Source of the DNA: Acidocella aromatica
GTDB taxonomy: Bacteria; Pseudomonadota; Alphaproteobacteria; Acetobacterales; Acetobacteraceae
Reading direction: 5' to 3'
Length of the DNA: 64,000 bases
NCBI RefSeq assembly: GCF_014201825.1
Contig: NZ_JACHFJ010000002.1
Location: forward strand, 62,001-126,000
The notes under the pieces are model-generated. The model made no database searches and had not been told where the DNA came from. It saw nothing but the letters and a program-made list of their open reading frames with translations. This document shows, one piece after another, positions 50,679 through 60,487 of the stretch. Both the position numbers and the translations under genes were made by a program. Position 1 is the first letter of the stretch. Every line of letters starts with the position of its first letter.

Positions 50679-52079
50679 TTATCCGGCTTTAATGGCGCCA
50701 TAGGCAGCCAGGGCGCGCTCGCGCCCCTCAGTCAGCCCGATAACCGGGCGAGGATAACTCTGCCCCAGCCGCACCCCGGCATGTGCGAGAATGGCCGGAT
50801 CGGCCTCCCACGGTGCGTGGATGCAGGCGGCTGGCAGCTTCGCCAGCTCCGGCACGTAGCGGCGGACGTAAGCGCCATCGGGATCGAATTTCTGGCCCTG
50901 GAGCACGGGGTTGAAGATGCGGAAATAGGGCGCTGCATCGGCCCCGCAGCCCGCCACCCATTGCCAGGAGGCGCCATTGGCGGCTTCGTCGGCGTCCACC
51001 AGCGTGTCCCAGAACCAAGCCTCGCCCGCTTGCCAGGGGATGAGCAGGTGCTTCACCAGGAAGGAGGCGCAAATCATCCGCACGCGGTTATGCATCCAGC
51101 CCGTCTGCCACAGCTCGCGCATCCCGGCATCCACGATGGGAATGCCCGTCTGCCCAAGCTGCCAGACGCGCAAGGCTTGCGGGGCCTCGGCCCAGGGGAA
51201 GGCGGCAAATTCGGGGCGGATGGGCGCGGTGCGGATATCCGGGTGCTGCCAGAGTAGATTGATGGAAAACTCCCGCCAAAGCAGCTCCTTGAGGAAGGTT
51301 TGCACACCCTTTCCCTCGCCGCAGGCGGCGGCGCGGTGCCACACGTAACGAGGCGAGATCTCGCCAAAGTGGGCATGCGGGGAGAGCTTGGCCGTACCTG
51401 GATGAGCGGGAATGTCCCGTGCCTCGGCGTAACGCTGGATAGGGCCGTCCAGGAACTCTTTCAGCCGGGCGTTCGCCCCAGCCTCGCCTGGTGTCCATGC
51501 CGCGCGCATCCCTCCTGTCCAGTCGGGTTTGGTGGGCAGCAGGCGCCAGTCCTTCAGCGCGTCGGAGGGGGCGGCAAGGCCGTTGATCCGCTCAGGCGCG
51601 CGCAGGAAGATATCCGGCACCCCGGCGGCGAAGCAGGCTTTGGAGAAAGGCGTGAATACTCCGTACAACCCGCCGGTTTTAGTGGTGATGCGCTCAGGGG
51701 GAAAGAGCGAGGCGGAAAGATGCCGGTGCAGCGCAATACCGTGGGCTTTCAGCGCGGTATCCAGGGCGCGGTCGGTGGAGCGCCAGAAGGGCTCATAGGC
51801 GCGGGCGGCATGCACCTCGCTCACGCCAAGTTCGGCGGCAAGCTTCGGGATGATCTCGACCGGATCGCCCCGGCGTAGCAGAAGATGCCCGCCCCGGGCT
51901 GCGATCTCCCGCCCTAGCGCCGCCAGGGAGTGGTGCAGCCACCAGCGGCTGGCGGCCCCGGCGCGCTCGTCCAGGATATAGAGCAGGGCCACCTTGCCGC
52001 CTGCCGCGCAAGCCGCATGCAAAGCGGGGTTGTCCGCAAGCCGCAGGTCGTTGCGGAACCAGACGAGGGTGGCGTTCAT
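50679..52079 (-). CDS. phrB: Deoxyribodipyrimidine photo-lyase
   Basis: Photolyase repairs UV cyclobutane dimers with light. The 466-aa class I protein has the N-terminal antenna-binding domain (LVWFRNDLRLADNPAL, about 1-130) and the FAD-binding helical domain. That domain has WREFSINLLWQHP, the highly conserved RELWQTGWMHNRVRM and the C-terminal NPVLQGQKFDPDGAYVRRY. The FAD pocket and Trp chain region look intact. The start overlaps the pdeM stop by four bases. Confidence 0.95.
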   Translation of the reverse strand: MNATLVWFRNDLRLADNPALHAACAAGGKVALLYILDERAGAASRWWLHHSLAALGREIAARGGHLLLRRGDPVEIIPKLAAELGVSEVHAARAYEPFWRSTDRALDTALKAHGIALHRHLSASLFPPERITTKTGGLYGVFTPFSKACFAAGVPDIFLRAPERINGLAAPSDALKDWRLLPTKPDWTGGMRAAWTPGEAGANARLKEFLDGPIQRYAEARDIPAHPGTAKLSPHAHFGEISPRYVWHRAAACGEGKGVQTFLKELLWREFSINLLWQHPDIRTAPIRPEFAAFPWAEAPQALRVWQLGQTGIPIVDAGMRELWQTGWMHNRVRMICASFLVKHLLIPWQAGEAWFWDTLVDADEAANGASWQWVAGCGADAAPYFRIFNPVLQGQKFDPDGAYVRRYVPELAKLPAACIHAPWEADPAILAHAGVRLGQSYPRPVIGLTEGRERALAAYGAIKAG

Positions 52080-52759
52080 GCCACCTCGGCCATGCGGCCA
52101 AGCTGCTCCAGGGCGAAGGAGAAGAGCTGCTCCTGCCCCAGCAGGAACACGCGCAGCCCGCGCGGAAACAGCCGGAAGATGGAGGGCTCGCGGACATCCA
52201 TGTTGCCGGTGAGGCTGCCGAAGGCGGGCAGTATCAGGCGTTGGGCATCAGCCACGAAGCAAGGGCGGGAGACGCGGCGGCCGCGCGCATCGATGCTCGC
52301 CTTGGGCGAAAAATTACCGGAAATCTCGATCTCGCGCGGGGCGAGTTGAGCGCAGGCCTGATGGCGGAAGGTGAATGGCCCCTCACGGTGCAGCGTCGCG
52401 CATTGGCCGGGCAGGGCATGGGCGGCCGGCTCATGGTTGTCCGCGACCCAGATGAACTGGGCCTCGCGCGCCATGGCTTCGATCCGTGCCCTGTCATCCT
52501 TGGCTAAACGCATGAATTCCTGCGGCGATTGGCCAAGCACGATCACCCTGGAAGGACGGTACAGCCGCACCAAACGGTTGAGCCGCTCGATCAGCGCCTT
52601 TGTGTCCTGTGCCGCCAACCCGGCGCGGAGAGCAAGGCCCTGCTGTTTCTCGAAATGCGGGTCGGCCACGATGAGCACACGCTTCTTGGACCAGAACGCC
52701 GCCCCGGTGGGGTCCAGCATCAATCGTTCATCACGGAAGTGGAGTGGGGCAGCAGTCAT
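52076..52759 (-). CDS. pdeM: PdeM-like phosphoesterase with degenerate active site
   Basis: PdeM is a calcineurin-fold nuclease usually encoded with a bacterial ATP-dependent DNA ligase. The 227-aa protein matches the family along its length: VADPHFEKQQGLALR near residue 31, the VIVLG strand, RRVSRPCFVADAQRLILPAFG and LTGNMDV. Several metal-ligand positions are altered: the expected GDSFHD reads GQSPQE, GNHDP reads DNHEP, and the GHxHP loop reads GNFSP. Catalysis by the usual mechanism is doubtful. It is coupled to phrB; no ligase or helicase genes are adjacent. Confidence 0.75.
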   Translation of the reverse strand: MTAAPLHFRDERLMLDPTGAAFWSKKRVLIVADPHFEKQQGLALRAGLAAQDTKALIERLNRLVRLYRPSRVIVLGQSPQEFMRLAKDDRARIEAMAREAQFIWVADNHEPAAHALPGQCATLHREGPFTFRHQACAQLAPREIEISGNFSPKASIDARGRRVSRPCFVADAQRLILPAFGSLTGNMDVREPSIFRLFPRGLRVFLLGQEQLFSFALEQLGRMAEVA

Positions 52760-52958
52760 GACGTGTGGAAAAGCATATTCTTTCTGGCGCCGCTATGCAT
52801 AAATTAATTGTTAAGATTGCTCTCACCGCAGACCCGAACAGACCCGCAAAATGCAAAAAATGGCCTGGACGTTAAGCTTTCGTATCAAGCCGCATTGTTA
52901 CCACCCGGCTGGAGCGTGCGCTGTTATACTTGGGGCGCTGCTTAGGGGGAAATGGAGC
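52760..52958 (+). other. Intergenic region between pdeM and the phasin-like gene
   Basis: This divergent 199-base spacer should hold promoters for both directions. A TATACT lies near 52925, but no -35 element at proper spacing is evident. No gene is seen. Confidence 0.35.
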
Positions 52959-53387
52959 ATGCATCAGAGTCAAGTTACGCCGCGTGGCTTCGAGCAAGCG
53001 ATTGCGGCTTTCAACACCGAAGGTATTATGGACGGTTGGCGTGAGCGCACAGTACGTGTGCTACGCGCGCAGGAGCGGATGATGCAGGGCATGGCCGCCA
53101 CGGCGCGGCTGGAACTGCGCTTCGGCCAAGAGTGCATCTTTAACCGACTCGGGCTGTTCAATGGCGGCTGGGCGGAACCCGGCAATGCCAGCCAGCAATG
53201 GGCAGAGGAGATGGGCAAGTTCATCGACGTGATCCATGAGATCAACGAGGAACTCAGGGCCAGCTTCACCGATGCCGGAAAACTGCTGAACGGCGACGGT
53301 GCCGCTGAGGCCAGCGAAAAATCGGTCAGCGCCGCCAAACGCACGAAGATCTCGGTCCACGAAGAAGCGGAAAAGACCACAGCTTAA
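52959..53387 (+). CDS. Phasin-like small protein
   Basis: I chose ATG at 52959 (142 aa), where the protein-like sequence begins; the frame is open further up but of poor quality. The product is helical: FEQAIAAFNTEGIMDGWRER, several Met/Gln-rich helices and WAEEMGKFIDVIHEINEELR. It ends in a Lys/Ala/Glu-rich tail. Size, amphipathic helices and tail recall phasins, which coat polyhydroxyalkanoate granules, but no diagnostic motif is present. It is convergent with topA, with only six bases between stops. Confidence 0.5.
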   Translation: MHQSQVTPRGFEQAIAAFNTEGIMDGWRERTVRVLRAQERMMQGMAATARLELRFGQECIFNRLGLFNGGWAEPGNASQQWAEEMGKFIDVIHEINEELRASFTDAGKLLNGDGAAEASEKSVSAAKRTKISVHEEAEKTTA

Positions 53388-53393
53388 AGGCCG

Positions 53394-56051
53394 TCAGGCG
53401 GCGGTTGCCGCCTTCTTGGCCTTGGGTTTGGCGGGGGCTTTGGTTGTCTTGGGCTTGTCCGCCGCCTTTTTGGCGGCGGGCTTGGCCTCGGCTTTCTTGG
53501 CCGGAGCCTTTTTCGCCGCGCCCTTCTTGCCCTTGGGCGCCATCACCTTGCCCTTCTCGGCGAGCAGCGCCACAGCCTCATCCAGCGTTACCGCCGTCAT
53601 CTCCTGCCCACGTGGCAGGTTGGCGACTGTATTGCCCCATTGGGCGTAAGGGCCAAAGCGCCCCTTGCGCACCAGCACGGGTTCTCCATCCTTGGGGTGT
53701 GCGCCGACCGTGCGGATCGATTCCTGCTTCTTGGCGATCAAATCCATGGCCCGGTTCAGGCCGAGATGCAGCACGTTGTCATCGCGGTCGAGCGAGGCGA
53801 AGATCGCACCCATTTTCACATAAGGACCGAAGCGGCCGATATTGGCCTCGATCTTCTGGCCCGTCTCCGGGTGGATGCCGACGAGGCGCGGCAGCGAGAG
53901 CAGGCCGAGCGCCTCTTCCAACGTGATGGTATTACCATCCATGCCCCGCGCCAGAGAGGCGCGTTTGGGCTTAGCCTTCTTGTCGTTCGGGTCCGGCTCG
54001 CCCTGCTGCACGTAAAGCCCATAGGGGCCACGGCGCAGCGTGATGTCCTCGCCCGTCTCCGGGTTCTGGCCGAGGACGCGCATGCCGTCCTTCAGGCTGT
54101 CATCCGGGTTGTCGCCGCCTTCCACGGCCAGTTTACGGGTGTACTGGCAGGTGGGGTAGTTGGAGCAGCCGATGAAGCTGCCGAACCGGCCAAGCTTGAG
54201 CCCCAGGCGGCCACCGCTACAGGAGGGGCAGGCGCGCGGGTCGGAGCCGTCCTCGCGGGCGGGGAAGAAATGCGGGCCGAGATCGGCGTCCAGCGCATCG
54301 ATGACGTCGGAGATTTTCAGCTCCTTGGTCTGCGCCACGGCGGCTGAAAAGTCGTCCCAGAAGGCGCGCAGCACGGCGCGCCAATTTGCGTTGCCCTCGG
54401 CGACCTCGTCGAGCTGCTCCTCCAGATTGGCGGTGAAGCCGGTATCCACGTAGCGCGCGAAGAAGCTGGTGAGGAAGGCGGTGACCAGACGGCCACGGTC
54501 CTCGGGGATGAAGCGGCGGGCTTCGAGGCGCACGTAATTGCGGTCGCGCAGCACGGAGAGGATGGAGGCGTAGGTGGAAGGACGGCCGATGCCCAGCTCC
54601 TCCATCTTCTTCACCAGCGAGGCCTCGGAATAGCGTGGCGGTGGCTGGGTGAAATGCTGGTTGGCGGCAACGTCGCGCGTCTTGGCAGGGTCGCCCTTGG
54701 CGATGGGCGGCAGGATGCGCGTGTCATCGTCATCCTGGGCGGTGTCGTCGGTGTCTTCGCGGTAGAGGCGCAGGAAGCCATCGAACGCCAGGACGGAGCC
54801 GGTGGCTCGTAGGGTCTGGCCCGCGCCGTCGGTCAGGTCGACGGAGGTCTGGTCCAGCTCGGCGGCTGACATCTGGCAGGCCATGGCGCGCTTGTAGATT
54901 AGCTCGTAGAGCTTCGCTTGCTCGGGGTTGAGCATGCGCGCCACCTTGGCTGGGGTGAGCGAGATGTCGGTGGGTCGGATCGCTTCGTGTGCTTCCTGCG
55001 CGTTCTTGGCTTTGCTTTGGTACTCGCGCGGCGCAGCTGGCAGATAGCTCTCGCCGAACTCGGATTTGATCTGCCCGCGAATGGCTTGCACGGCCTCCTT
55101 GGCGAGCTGCACGCCGTCGGTTCGCATATAGGTGATGAGGCCCACCGTATCTCCGCCCATGTCCACGCCCTCGTAGAGCTGCTGGGCGAGGCGCATGGTC
55201 TGCTGCGAGGAGAGGCCAAGCTTGCGGCTGGCCTCCTGCTGCAAGGTGGAGGTGATGAAGGGCGGCGGCGGGTTGCGGCGGGTACGCTTTTTCTCGACGC
55301 TGGAGACGGAGAAGGCCCCAGCGCGCACGGCGGCCTCGGCGGCGCGGGCGGCGGTCTCGTTGTTCAGGTCGAACTGGTCGAGCTTCTTGCCCTGGAAATG
55401 GGTGAGCTTGGCCGGGTAGGGCGCGCCGGTGGGGGTGAGCAGCACGGCCTCGACCGTCCAGTACTCGCGGGCCTTGAAGACCTCGATCTCGGCTTCGCGC
55501 TCGCACACCAGCCGCAGCGCGACCGACTGCACGCGCCCGGCCGAGCGGCTGCCCGGCAGCTTGCGCCACAGCACCGGCGAGAGGGTGAAGCCGACCAAGT
55601 AGTCCAGGGCCCGCCGGGCAAGATAGGCCTCGATGAGCGGCATATCCAGCTTGCGCGGATGCGCCATCGCCGTCTTGATCGCGCTCTTGGTGATCTCGTT
55701 GAAGGTTACGCGCTCGACGTTGATGCCCTTGAGGACGTTCTTGCTCTCCAGCATGGCGCGCACATGCCAGGAAATGGCCTCGCCCTCGCGATCCGGGTCA
55801 GTCGCCAGATAGAGGGTCTTGGCGCCCTTCAGAGCCTTGGCGATCTCGCCGATCTGCTTGGAGCCGCGGTCATCGGCCTCCCAATCCATGGCGAAGTCCT
55901 CGTCCGGGCGGACCGAGCCATCCTTGGGCGGCAGGTCGCGCACATGGCCGAACGAGGCCACAACCTTGTAGCCGTCACCCAAATATTTGTTGATGGTCTT
56001 GGCTTTTGCCGGGGATTCGACGACGACGATATCAGTCAAAGGCCGTTCCAT
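53394..56051 (-). CDS. topA: DNA topoisomerase I
   Basis: TopA relaxes negative supercoils through a 5'-phosphotyrosine. The 885-aa protein has an N-terminal Toprim domain (1-115, VVESPAKAKTINKYLG and ATDPDREGEAISWHV), the active-site Tyr in VGLITYMRTDGV, and a zinc-ribbon unit (CPSCSGGRLGLKLGRFGSF to NYPTCQY). Two further topoisomerase C-terminal repeats follow. The last 45 residues are a Lys/Ala-rich tail typical of GC-rich bacteria. Its start directly abuts the dprA stop. Confidence 0.97.
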   Translation of the reverse strand: MERPLTDIVVVESPAKAKTINKYLGDGYKVVASFGHVRDLPPKDGSVRPDEDFAMDWEADDRGSKQIGEIAKALKGAKTLYLATDPDREGEAISWHVRAMLESKNVLKGINVERVTFNEITKSAIKTAMAHPRKLDMPLIEAYLARRALDYLVGFTLSPVLWRKLPGSRSAGRVQSVALRLVCEREAEIEVFKAREYWTVEAVLLTPTGAPYPAKLTHFQGKKLDQFDLNNETAARAAEAAVRAGAFSVSSVEKKRTRRNPPPPFITSTLQQEASRKLGLSSQQTMRLAQQLYEGVDMGGDTVGLITYMRTDGVQLAKEAVQAIRGQIKSEFGESYLPAAPREYQSKAKNAQEAHEAIRPTDISLTPAKVARMLNPEQAKLYELIYKRAMACQMSAAELDQTSVDLTDGAGQTLRATGSVLAFDGFLRLYREDTDDTAQDDDDTRILPPIAKGDPAKTRDVAANQHFTQPPPRYSEASLVKKMEELGIGRPSTYASILSVLRDRNYVRLEARRFIPEDRGRLVTAFLTSFFARYVDTGFTANLEEQLDEVAEGNANWRAVLRAFWDDFSAAVAQTKELKISDVIDALDADLGPHFFPAREDGSDPRACPSCSGGRLGLKLGRFGSFIGCSNYPTCQYTRKLAVEGGDNPDDSLKDGMRVLGQNPETGEDITLRRGPYGLYVQQGEPDPNDKKAKPKRASLARGMDGNTITLEEALGLLSLPRLVGIHPETGQKIEANIGRFGPYVKMGAIFASLDRDDNVLHLGLNRAMDLIAKKQESIRTVGAHPKDGEPVLVRKGRFGPYAQWGNTVANLPRGQEMTAVTLDEAVALLAEKGKVMAPKGKKGAAKKAPAKKAEAKPAAKKAADKPKTTKAPAKPKAKKAATAA

Positions 56052-57182
56052 TCATAGGTCTTCGCACCGCGCTATCCGGTTGCCGGGGAGTGTTTCCACC
56101 CGTCCGGCGAGTTCCAGTTCCGTCACGGCGGCCGTGATTACGGCACTCGACAACTGGCAGCGGCAGGCGATCTCGTCAACTCTTGCCCCCTCGGGGCCGA
56201 GCAGGGCAAGGATTTCCGCTCGGGCGTGGGCGAGTTCGGCCTCGCTCATCGCTTCATCCCAGACGGGCGGCGGCTCGGCGAAACCTGTCTGGCCGCGAGT
56301 GAACAGCGGGTCGCGCCCCAGCCCTTGGCGGGCAGGATGGTCTGGCAGGTTGGCAAACACGTCTTCGGCACAATCCAGCAGATGCGCGCCCTGGCGGATG
56401 AGGTCGTTGGCCCCCTTGGAGCGTGGATCGAGCGGGCTGCCCGGTACGCCGAACAATTCGCGCCCAGCCTCGTTGGCCAGGCGCGCGGTGAGCAGCGAGC
56501 CAGAGCGCGGGGCGGCCTCGATGACCACCAGCCCCAGCACCAGCCCGGCGATGATGCGATTGCGCTTGGGAAAATGCCGCCCCAGCGGCGCGGTGCCCAG
56601 CGGCGCCTCGGCCACCACGGCGCCAGTTTCGGCGATGCGTTCCTGCAAAGCGGCGTTCTCGGGCGGGTAGGGCACGTCCAGCCCTCCGGGGATCACGGCG
56701 ATGGTCTTGCCCGCCCGCAGCGCGCCAGTATGGGCGGCGGCATCTATGCCACGCGCAAGGCCAGAGACGACCACGAGCCGCTCGGTTAGGTCAGCGCCCA
56801 GATGCTCGGCGAAGCGCATGCCATTGGCCGAGGCGTTGCGCGCCCCGACGATGCCCACGGAACGAGCTGAAAGCAGGGAAACGTCGCCCAGCACGGCGAT
56901 GGCGGATGGGGCGTCAGGCAATTGCGCCAGGAATTCCGGGTAGCCGGGCGTGTCGAGGAACAGAAACTGCCCGCCCATTCGGGTGACGGCGGCATATTCG
57001 CGCTCAACCTCGGCGGCTGAGGGGATGCGCGGCGTGGTGGCGCGACCACCGGCGCGGGCCAAGGCGGGCAGGGCGTCCAGCGCCTCGGCGGGGGAGGGAA
57101 AACGCGCGAGCAGGCGGCGATAGGTGACAGGACCGACGCTCTCGGTCCGCACGAGACGCAGCCGCTCAAGTTTCTCCCTCAC
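56052..57182 (-). CDS. dprA: DNA-processing protein DprA
   Basis: DprA loads RecA onto incoming single-stranded DNA in transformation. I chose GTG at 57182 (376 aa), one base after the plsY stop; the frame extends upstream into plsY. The Rossmann-like core has VGIVGARNASANGMRFAEHL, VVSGLARGIDAAAHTGAL and VIPGGLDVPYPPENAAL. A C-terminal winged helix (about 320-376, GARVDEIACRCQLSSAVI) is present. No ribosome site is visible, so coupling to plsY is likely. With comEC it makes competence plausible. Confidence 0.93.
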   Translation of the reverse strand: MREKLERLRLVRTESVGPVTYRRLLARFPSPAEALDALPALARAGGRATTPRIPSAAEVEREYAAVTRMGGQFLFLDTPGYPEFLAQLPDAPSAIAVLGDVSLLSARSVGIVGARNASANGMRFAEHLGADLTERLVVVSGLARGIDAAAHTGALRAGKTIAVIPGGLDVPYPPENAALQERIAETGAVVAEAPLGTAPLGRHFPKRNRIIAGLVLGLVVIEAAPRSGSLLTARLANEAGRELFGVPGSPLDPRSKGANDLIRQGAHLLDCAEDVFANLPDHPARQGLGRDPLFTRGQTGFAEPPPVWDEAMSEAELAHARAEILALLGPEGARVDEIACRCQLSSAVITAAVTELELAGRVETLPGNRIARCEDL

Positions 57183-57183
57183 G

Positions 57184-57780
57184 TCAGGCGGTGGCCTTCT
57201 TCTGGCCGATGCGTGGCTCGGTGCCCGCAAGCAGACGGGAGATGTTGGCGCTGTGCTTCCAGTACACCAGCGCGGCGATGATCAGGGCCAGCAGTGCGGT
57301 CTTGGGCGAGGCGAAATACCATGCCGCGATGGGGGCGGCGGCATAGGCCACCAGAGCCGCCAGCGAGGAGAAGCGCAGCGTGAAGGCGGTGAGCAGCCAA
57401 GCGGCGCAGCAGGCGAGGCCGAGCGGCCAGCACAGGCCGTAGAACACGCCCAGCCCCGTGGCCACACCCTTGCCACCCTTGAACCCCAGCCAGACCGGGA
57501 AGAGATGCCCGAGGAAGGCGAACAACCCGGCCACGAACACGCCGTGCTGGCCATAGGCATGCACCCAGACCACCGCCAGCGTGCCCTTCAGCCCGTCCAG
57601 CAGCAGTGTGGTGGCGGCCAGGGCCTTGTTGCCCGTGCGCAGCACGTTGGTGGCGCCGATATTACCCGAGCCGATGGCGCGAATATCGCCCAGCCCGGCG
57701 GCGCGGGTGAGCAGAAGCCCGAAGGGAATGGAGCCCAGGAGATAGGCGAAGGCGGCGATCAGCAAATAGGTGGTGATCAT
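57184..57780 (-). CDS. plsY: Acyl-phosphate:glycerol-3-phosphate acyltransferase PlsY
   Basis: PlsY makes lysophosphatidate from acyl phosphate, starting membrane phospholipid synthesis. I chose ATG at 57780 (198 aa), which overlaps the pyrC stop (ATGA). The three conserved loops are present: [23 protein letters not shown] (about 37-48) and [13 protein letters not shown]. Five or more membrane helices are visible. Confidence 0.95.
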   Translation of the reverse strand: MITTYLLIAAFAYLLGSIPFGLLLTRAAGLGDIRAIGSGNIGATNVLRTGNKALAATTLLLDGLKGTLAVVWVHAYGQHGVFVAGLFAFLGHLFPVWLGFKGGKGVATGLGVFYGLCWPLGLACCAAWLLTAFTLRFSSLAALVAYAAAPIAAWYFASPKTALLALIIAALVYWKHSANISRLLAGTEPRIGQKKATA

Positions 57781-59048
57781 CCGAACACTCGCTTTCCAGC
57801 CTTCCAAGTGCCGAGCACCACGCCTTCCAAAGCGCGGCCGTCGAAGGGCGTGTTCTGCCCCTTGCCTGGCAGCTTGCCCGATTGCACGAACCATGAGCGC
57901 TCCGGGTGGAACAGCACCAGATCGGCCGGGCGGCCACGGGCGATCACACCAGCCTCGATGCCCAGCCATTCGGCGGGTTTCTTGGTCAGCAACGCCAGGG
58001 CCTGGGGCAAGGTGAGCTGGCCTTCCTGCACCCGTGCGAGGGTGACGCCGAGCAGGGTGGCGAGACCGCAGCCCCCGGGGGCTGCGTCGGCGAAGGGCAG
58101 GCGCTTGTCGTCGGCGTCGCGCGGCTGATGGTCGGAGGCGATGGCGTCGATGGTGCCATCAGCCAGTGCGGCGACCACGGCGAGGCGGTCGGCCTCGGAG
58201 CGCAGCGGCGGGGAGAGCTTGTTGTAGGTCCGGTAGTCGCCGATCGCCGTTTCGTTCATGTCGAAATAGGGCGGGGCGGTGTCGCAGGTGACTTTCAGCC
58301 CCTTGTCCTTGGCCACACGGATCAGGTCCAGCGCTTCGCCGGTGGTGACGTGGGCGAAATGCACCGCTCCGCCGGTCAGCTCGGCCAAGCGGATGTCGCG
58401 GGCGACACAGATCGCTTCGGCGGCGGCGGGGATGCCGGGCAGGCCCATCCAAGTGGCGCGGGCGCCTGCGGTGGCCGCACCGCCACGGGCCAGTTCCGCA
58501 TCCTCTGGATGCTGCACGATGCGCATGCCAAAGCCCGAGGCGTAAGCCAGGGCGAGGCGCATCAGCCGCGAGGAGGCGATGGTCTTGCCGCCATCGGTGA
58601 AGGCGACAGCTCCGGCATCGCGCAGCAGGCCGTATTCGGCCAGCTCCTCGCCCTTCAGGCCGCGTGTGGCGGCGGCGTAGGGCAGGAGGGAGACCGAGCC
58701 TGTCTCGATGCCACGGGAGATGATGAGATGCACCAGCGCCGGATCGTCGATCGGCGGAGCGCTCTCGGGCAGCACGGCGATGCTGGTGATGCCGCCCGCC
58801 GCAGCGGCCTCGGCGGCGCTGGCGATGGTCTCTCGGTACTCATAGCCCGGCTCGCCGAGCGAGGCGCGCAGATCGACAAGGCCGGGGGCGAGGATCGCGC
58901 CCCGCTCCTCGACGATGGTGGCCCCCTCGGGCACGCCGAGATTCTGCCCGAAATCGGCGATCACGCCGCCCTGGACCAGGAGGTCGCCTTCGAGCAGGGA
59001 CTGCGCGGATTCGTCCAGATACTTGATATTGCGGAATAATGTACTCAT
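57777..59048 (-). CDS. pyrC: Dihydroorotase-like protein lacking zinc ligands (PyrC' type)
   Basis: The 423-aa protein has the dihydroorotase/amidohydrolase fold and lies next to pyrB. The metal-binding HxH motif, normally in PGLIDLHVHLREPG, reads [16 protein letters not shown]. The later TPHH segment reads [10 protein letters not shown]. The Asp region [13 protein letters not shown] is kept. Such proteins in Pseudomonas (PyrC') are inactive and needed for aspartate transcarbamoylase assembly, so that role is likely here. A true dihydroorotase should then be encoded elsewhere. Start ATG at 59048; the frame extends upstream into pyrB. Confidence 0.85.
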   Translation of the reverse strand: MSTLFRNIKYLDESAQSLLEGDLLVQGGVIADFGQNLGVPEGATIVEERGAILAPGLVDLRASLGEPGYEYRETIASAAEAAAAGGITSIAVLPESAPPIDDPALVHLIISRGIETGSVSLLPYAAATRGLKGEELAEYGLLRDAGAVAFTDGGKTIASSRLMRLALAYASGFGMRIVQHPEDAELARGGAATAGARATWMGLPGIPAAAEAICVARDIRLAELTGGAVHFAHVTTGEALDLIRVAKDKGLKVTCDTAPPYFDMNETAIGDYRTYNKLSPPLRSEADRLAVVAALADGTIDAIASDHQPRDADDKRLPFADAAPGGCGLATLLGVTLARVQEGQLTLPQALALLTKKPAEWLGIEAGVIARGRPADLVLFHPERSWFVQSGKLPGKGQNTPFDGRALEGVVLGTWKAGKRVFG

Positions 59049-59052
59049 CGAC

Positions 59053-59970
59053 TTACCCTCGCGCCAGCGTGTCGAGCACGGCCATACGCACGGCGACGCC
59101 CATTTCCACTTGCTCCTGAATGCGCGAGCGGGCGGCATCGTCGGCGATATCGCTGTCGATCTCCACGCCCCGGTTCATGGGGCCGGGATGCATGACCAGA
59201 GCGTCCGGCTTGGCATAGGCGAGCTTCTTCCGGTCCAGCCCGTAATAGGCGAAGAACTCGCGCGAGGAAGGCACCATGCCGCCAGTCATGCGCTCCTTCT
59301 GCAGGCGCAGCATCATCACGATATCCGCGCCCTTCAGGCCTTCCTCCATGTCGTGGAACACGGTGACGCCAGAAGTGGCGATGCCGCCGGGAATGAGGGT
59401 TGGCGGCCCGATCAGGCGAACGAAATTGCCCATCATGGTCAGCAGCAGGATGTTGGAGCGGGCGACGCGCGAATGCGCGACATCGCCGCAGATGGCCACG
59501 GTGAGGCCCGAGATGCGCCCCTTGTTGCGGCGGATGGTCAGGGCATCGAGCAGTGCCTGGGTCGGGTGCTCATGCGTGCCGTCCCCCGCGTTGATGACCG
59601 AGGCGCTGACCTTCTGCGCCAGCAGATGCGGCGCGCCGGAGCGGTTGTGCCTCACTACCAGCAGGTCGCAGTTCATGGCGTTCAGTGTGGCGGCCGTGTC
59701 CAGCAGGGTCTCGCCCTTGGTCACGGAGGAGGTGGCGACGGACATGTTCACCACGTCCGCCCCCAGGCGCCGCCCGGCCAGCTCGAAGCTGGTGCGCGTG
59801 CGTGTCGAGTCCTCGAAGAACAAATTGATGAGCGTGCGCCCGCGGAGCAGATCGCGCTGGGTTTTGCCCGAGCGGTTGAGGAGCGCGTAGCTCTCCGCCA
59901 GGTCGAGCAGAGAGGTCGCGGTGACGGGGTTGAGCCCCTCGATCCCGAGTAGATGTCTGAGCGATGCCAT
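59053..59970 (-). CDS. pyrB: Aspartate carbamoyltransferase catalytic subunit
   Basis: PyrB makes carbamoyl aspartate, the committed step to pyrimidines. The 305-aa protein has the carbamoyl-phosphate motif [20 protein letters not shown], the [16 protein letters not shown] segment and [15 protein letters not shown] chose ATG at 59970. It is four bases from pyrC', in the order pyrB-pyrC'-plsY-dprA-topA. Confidence 0.96.
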   Translation of the reverse strand: MASLRHLLGIEGLNPVTATSLLDLAESYALLNRSGKTQRDLLRGRTLINLFFEDSTRTRTSFELAGRRLGADVVNMSVATSSVTKGETLLDTAATLNAMNCDLLVVRHNRSGAPHLLAQKVSASVINAGDGTHEHPTQALLDALTIRRNKGRISGLTVAICGDVAHSRVARSNILLLTMMGNFVRLIGPPTLIPGGIATSGVTVFHDMEEGLKGADIVMMLRLQKERMTGGMVPSSREFFAYYGLDRKKLAYAKPDALVMHPGPMNRGVEIDSDIADDAARSRIQEQVEMGVAVRMAVLDTLARG

Positions 59971-60076
59971 TATGGCCCCGGTTAGAGCCGGATCGCCCGG
60001 TTTTGGCAACATCGGCTGTTGCCAAGTGTGGTGGAAGAGGAGCTAAATCAACGTCAACGAGTAGAGAGGCGGCACG

Positions 60077-60487
60077 ATGAGAAAGGCAATGATCGTCTGT
60101 GTTCTGGCTGGGTTGGGGGGCTGTGCCGTACCGCCGGGCGATGCGACTCCGGTCGGCCCTGCGACTCCGGTGTTCTTTCAGCCTTACTCGGCGGCGCTCG
60201 ACGTCCCGGCCGAGGCGGTGATTGCCTCAGCCGCCCAGGCGGCCAAGGCATCGCCCCAGGTGCGTGCCGTCGTGACCGGGGCGGCGGATAGTGTGGGCAG
60301 TGAGAAGGTCAATTACTACCTCTCGGAGACCCGCGCCCAGATGGTGGCGGATATGCTGGTGCAGGACGGTGTGCCGGAGGACCGGATTGAGATCCGCGCC
60401 AACGGCATTACCCCGGCCTTGTCGCCTATCCCGAACGGCACGCCGGCGCAGTCGGCGCGGCGGGTGCTGATCCAGCTGGTGGATTAA
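60077..60487 (+). CDS. Small OmpA-family lipoprotein
   Basis: The 136-aa protein has a lipobox LGGC (Cys about residue 16) and a peptidoglycan-binding OmpA-like domain (about 30-136). Typical residues are NYYLSETRAQMVADMLVQDG and the closing SARRVLIQLVD. It would tether the outer membrane to the cell wall. It stands alone. Its stop overlaps the convergent NUDIX gene by four bases. Confidence 0.85.
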   Translation: MRKAMIVCVLAGLGGCAVPPGDATPVGPATPVFFQPYSAALDVPAEAVIASAAQAAKASPQVRAVVTGAADSVGSEKVNYYLSETRAQMVADMLVQDGVPEDRIEIRANGITPALSPIPNGTPAQSARRVLIQLVD

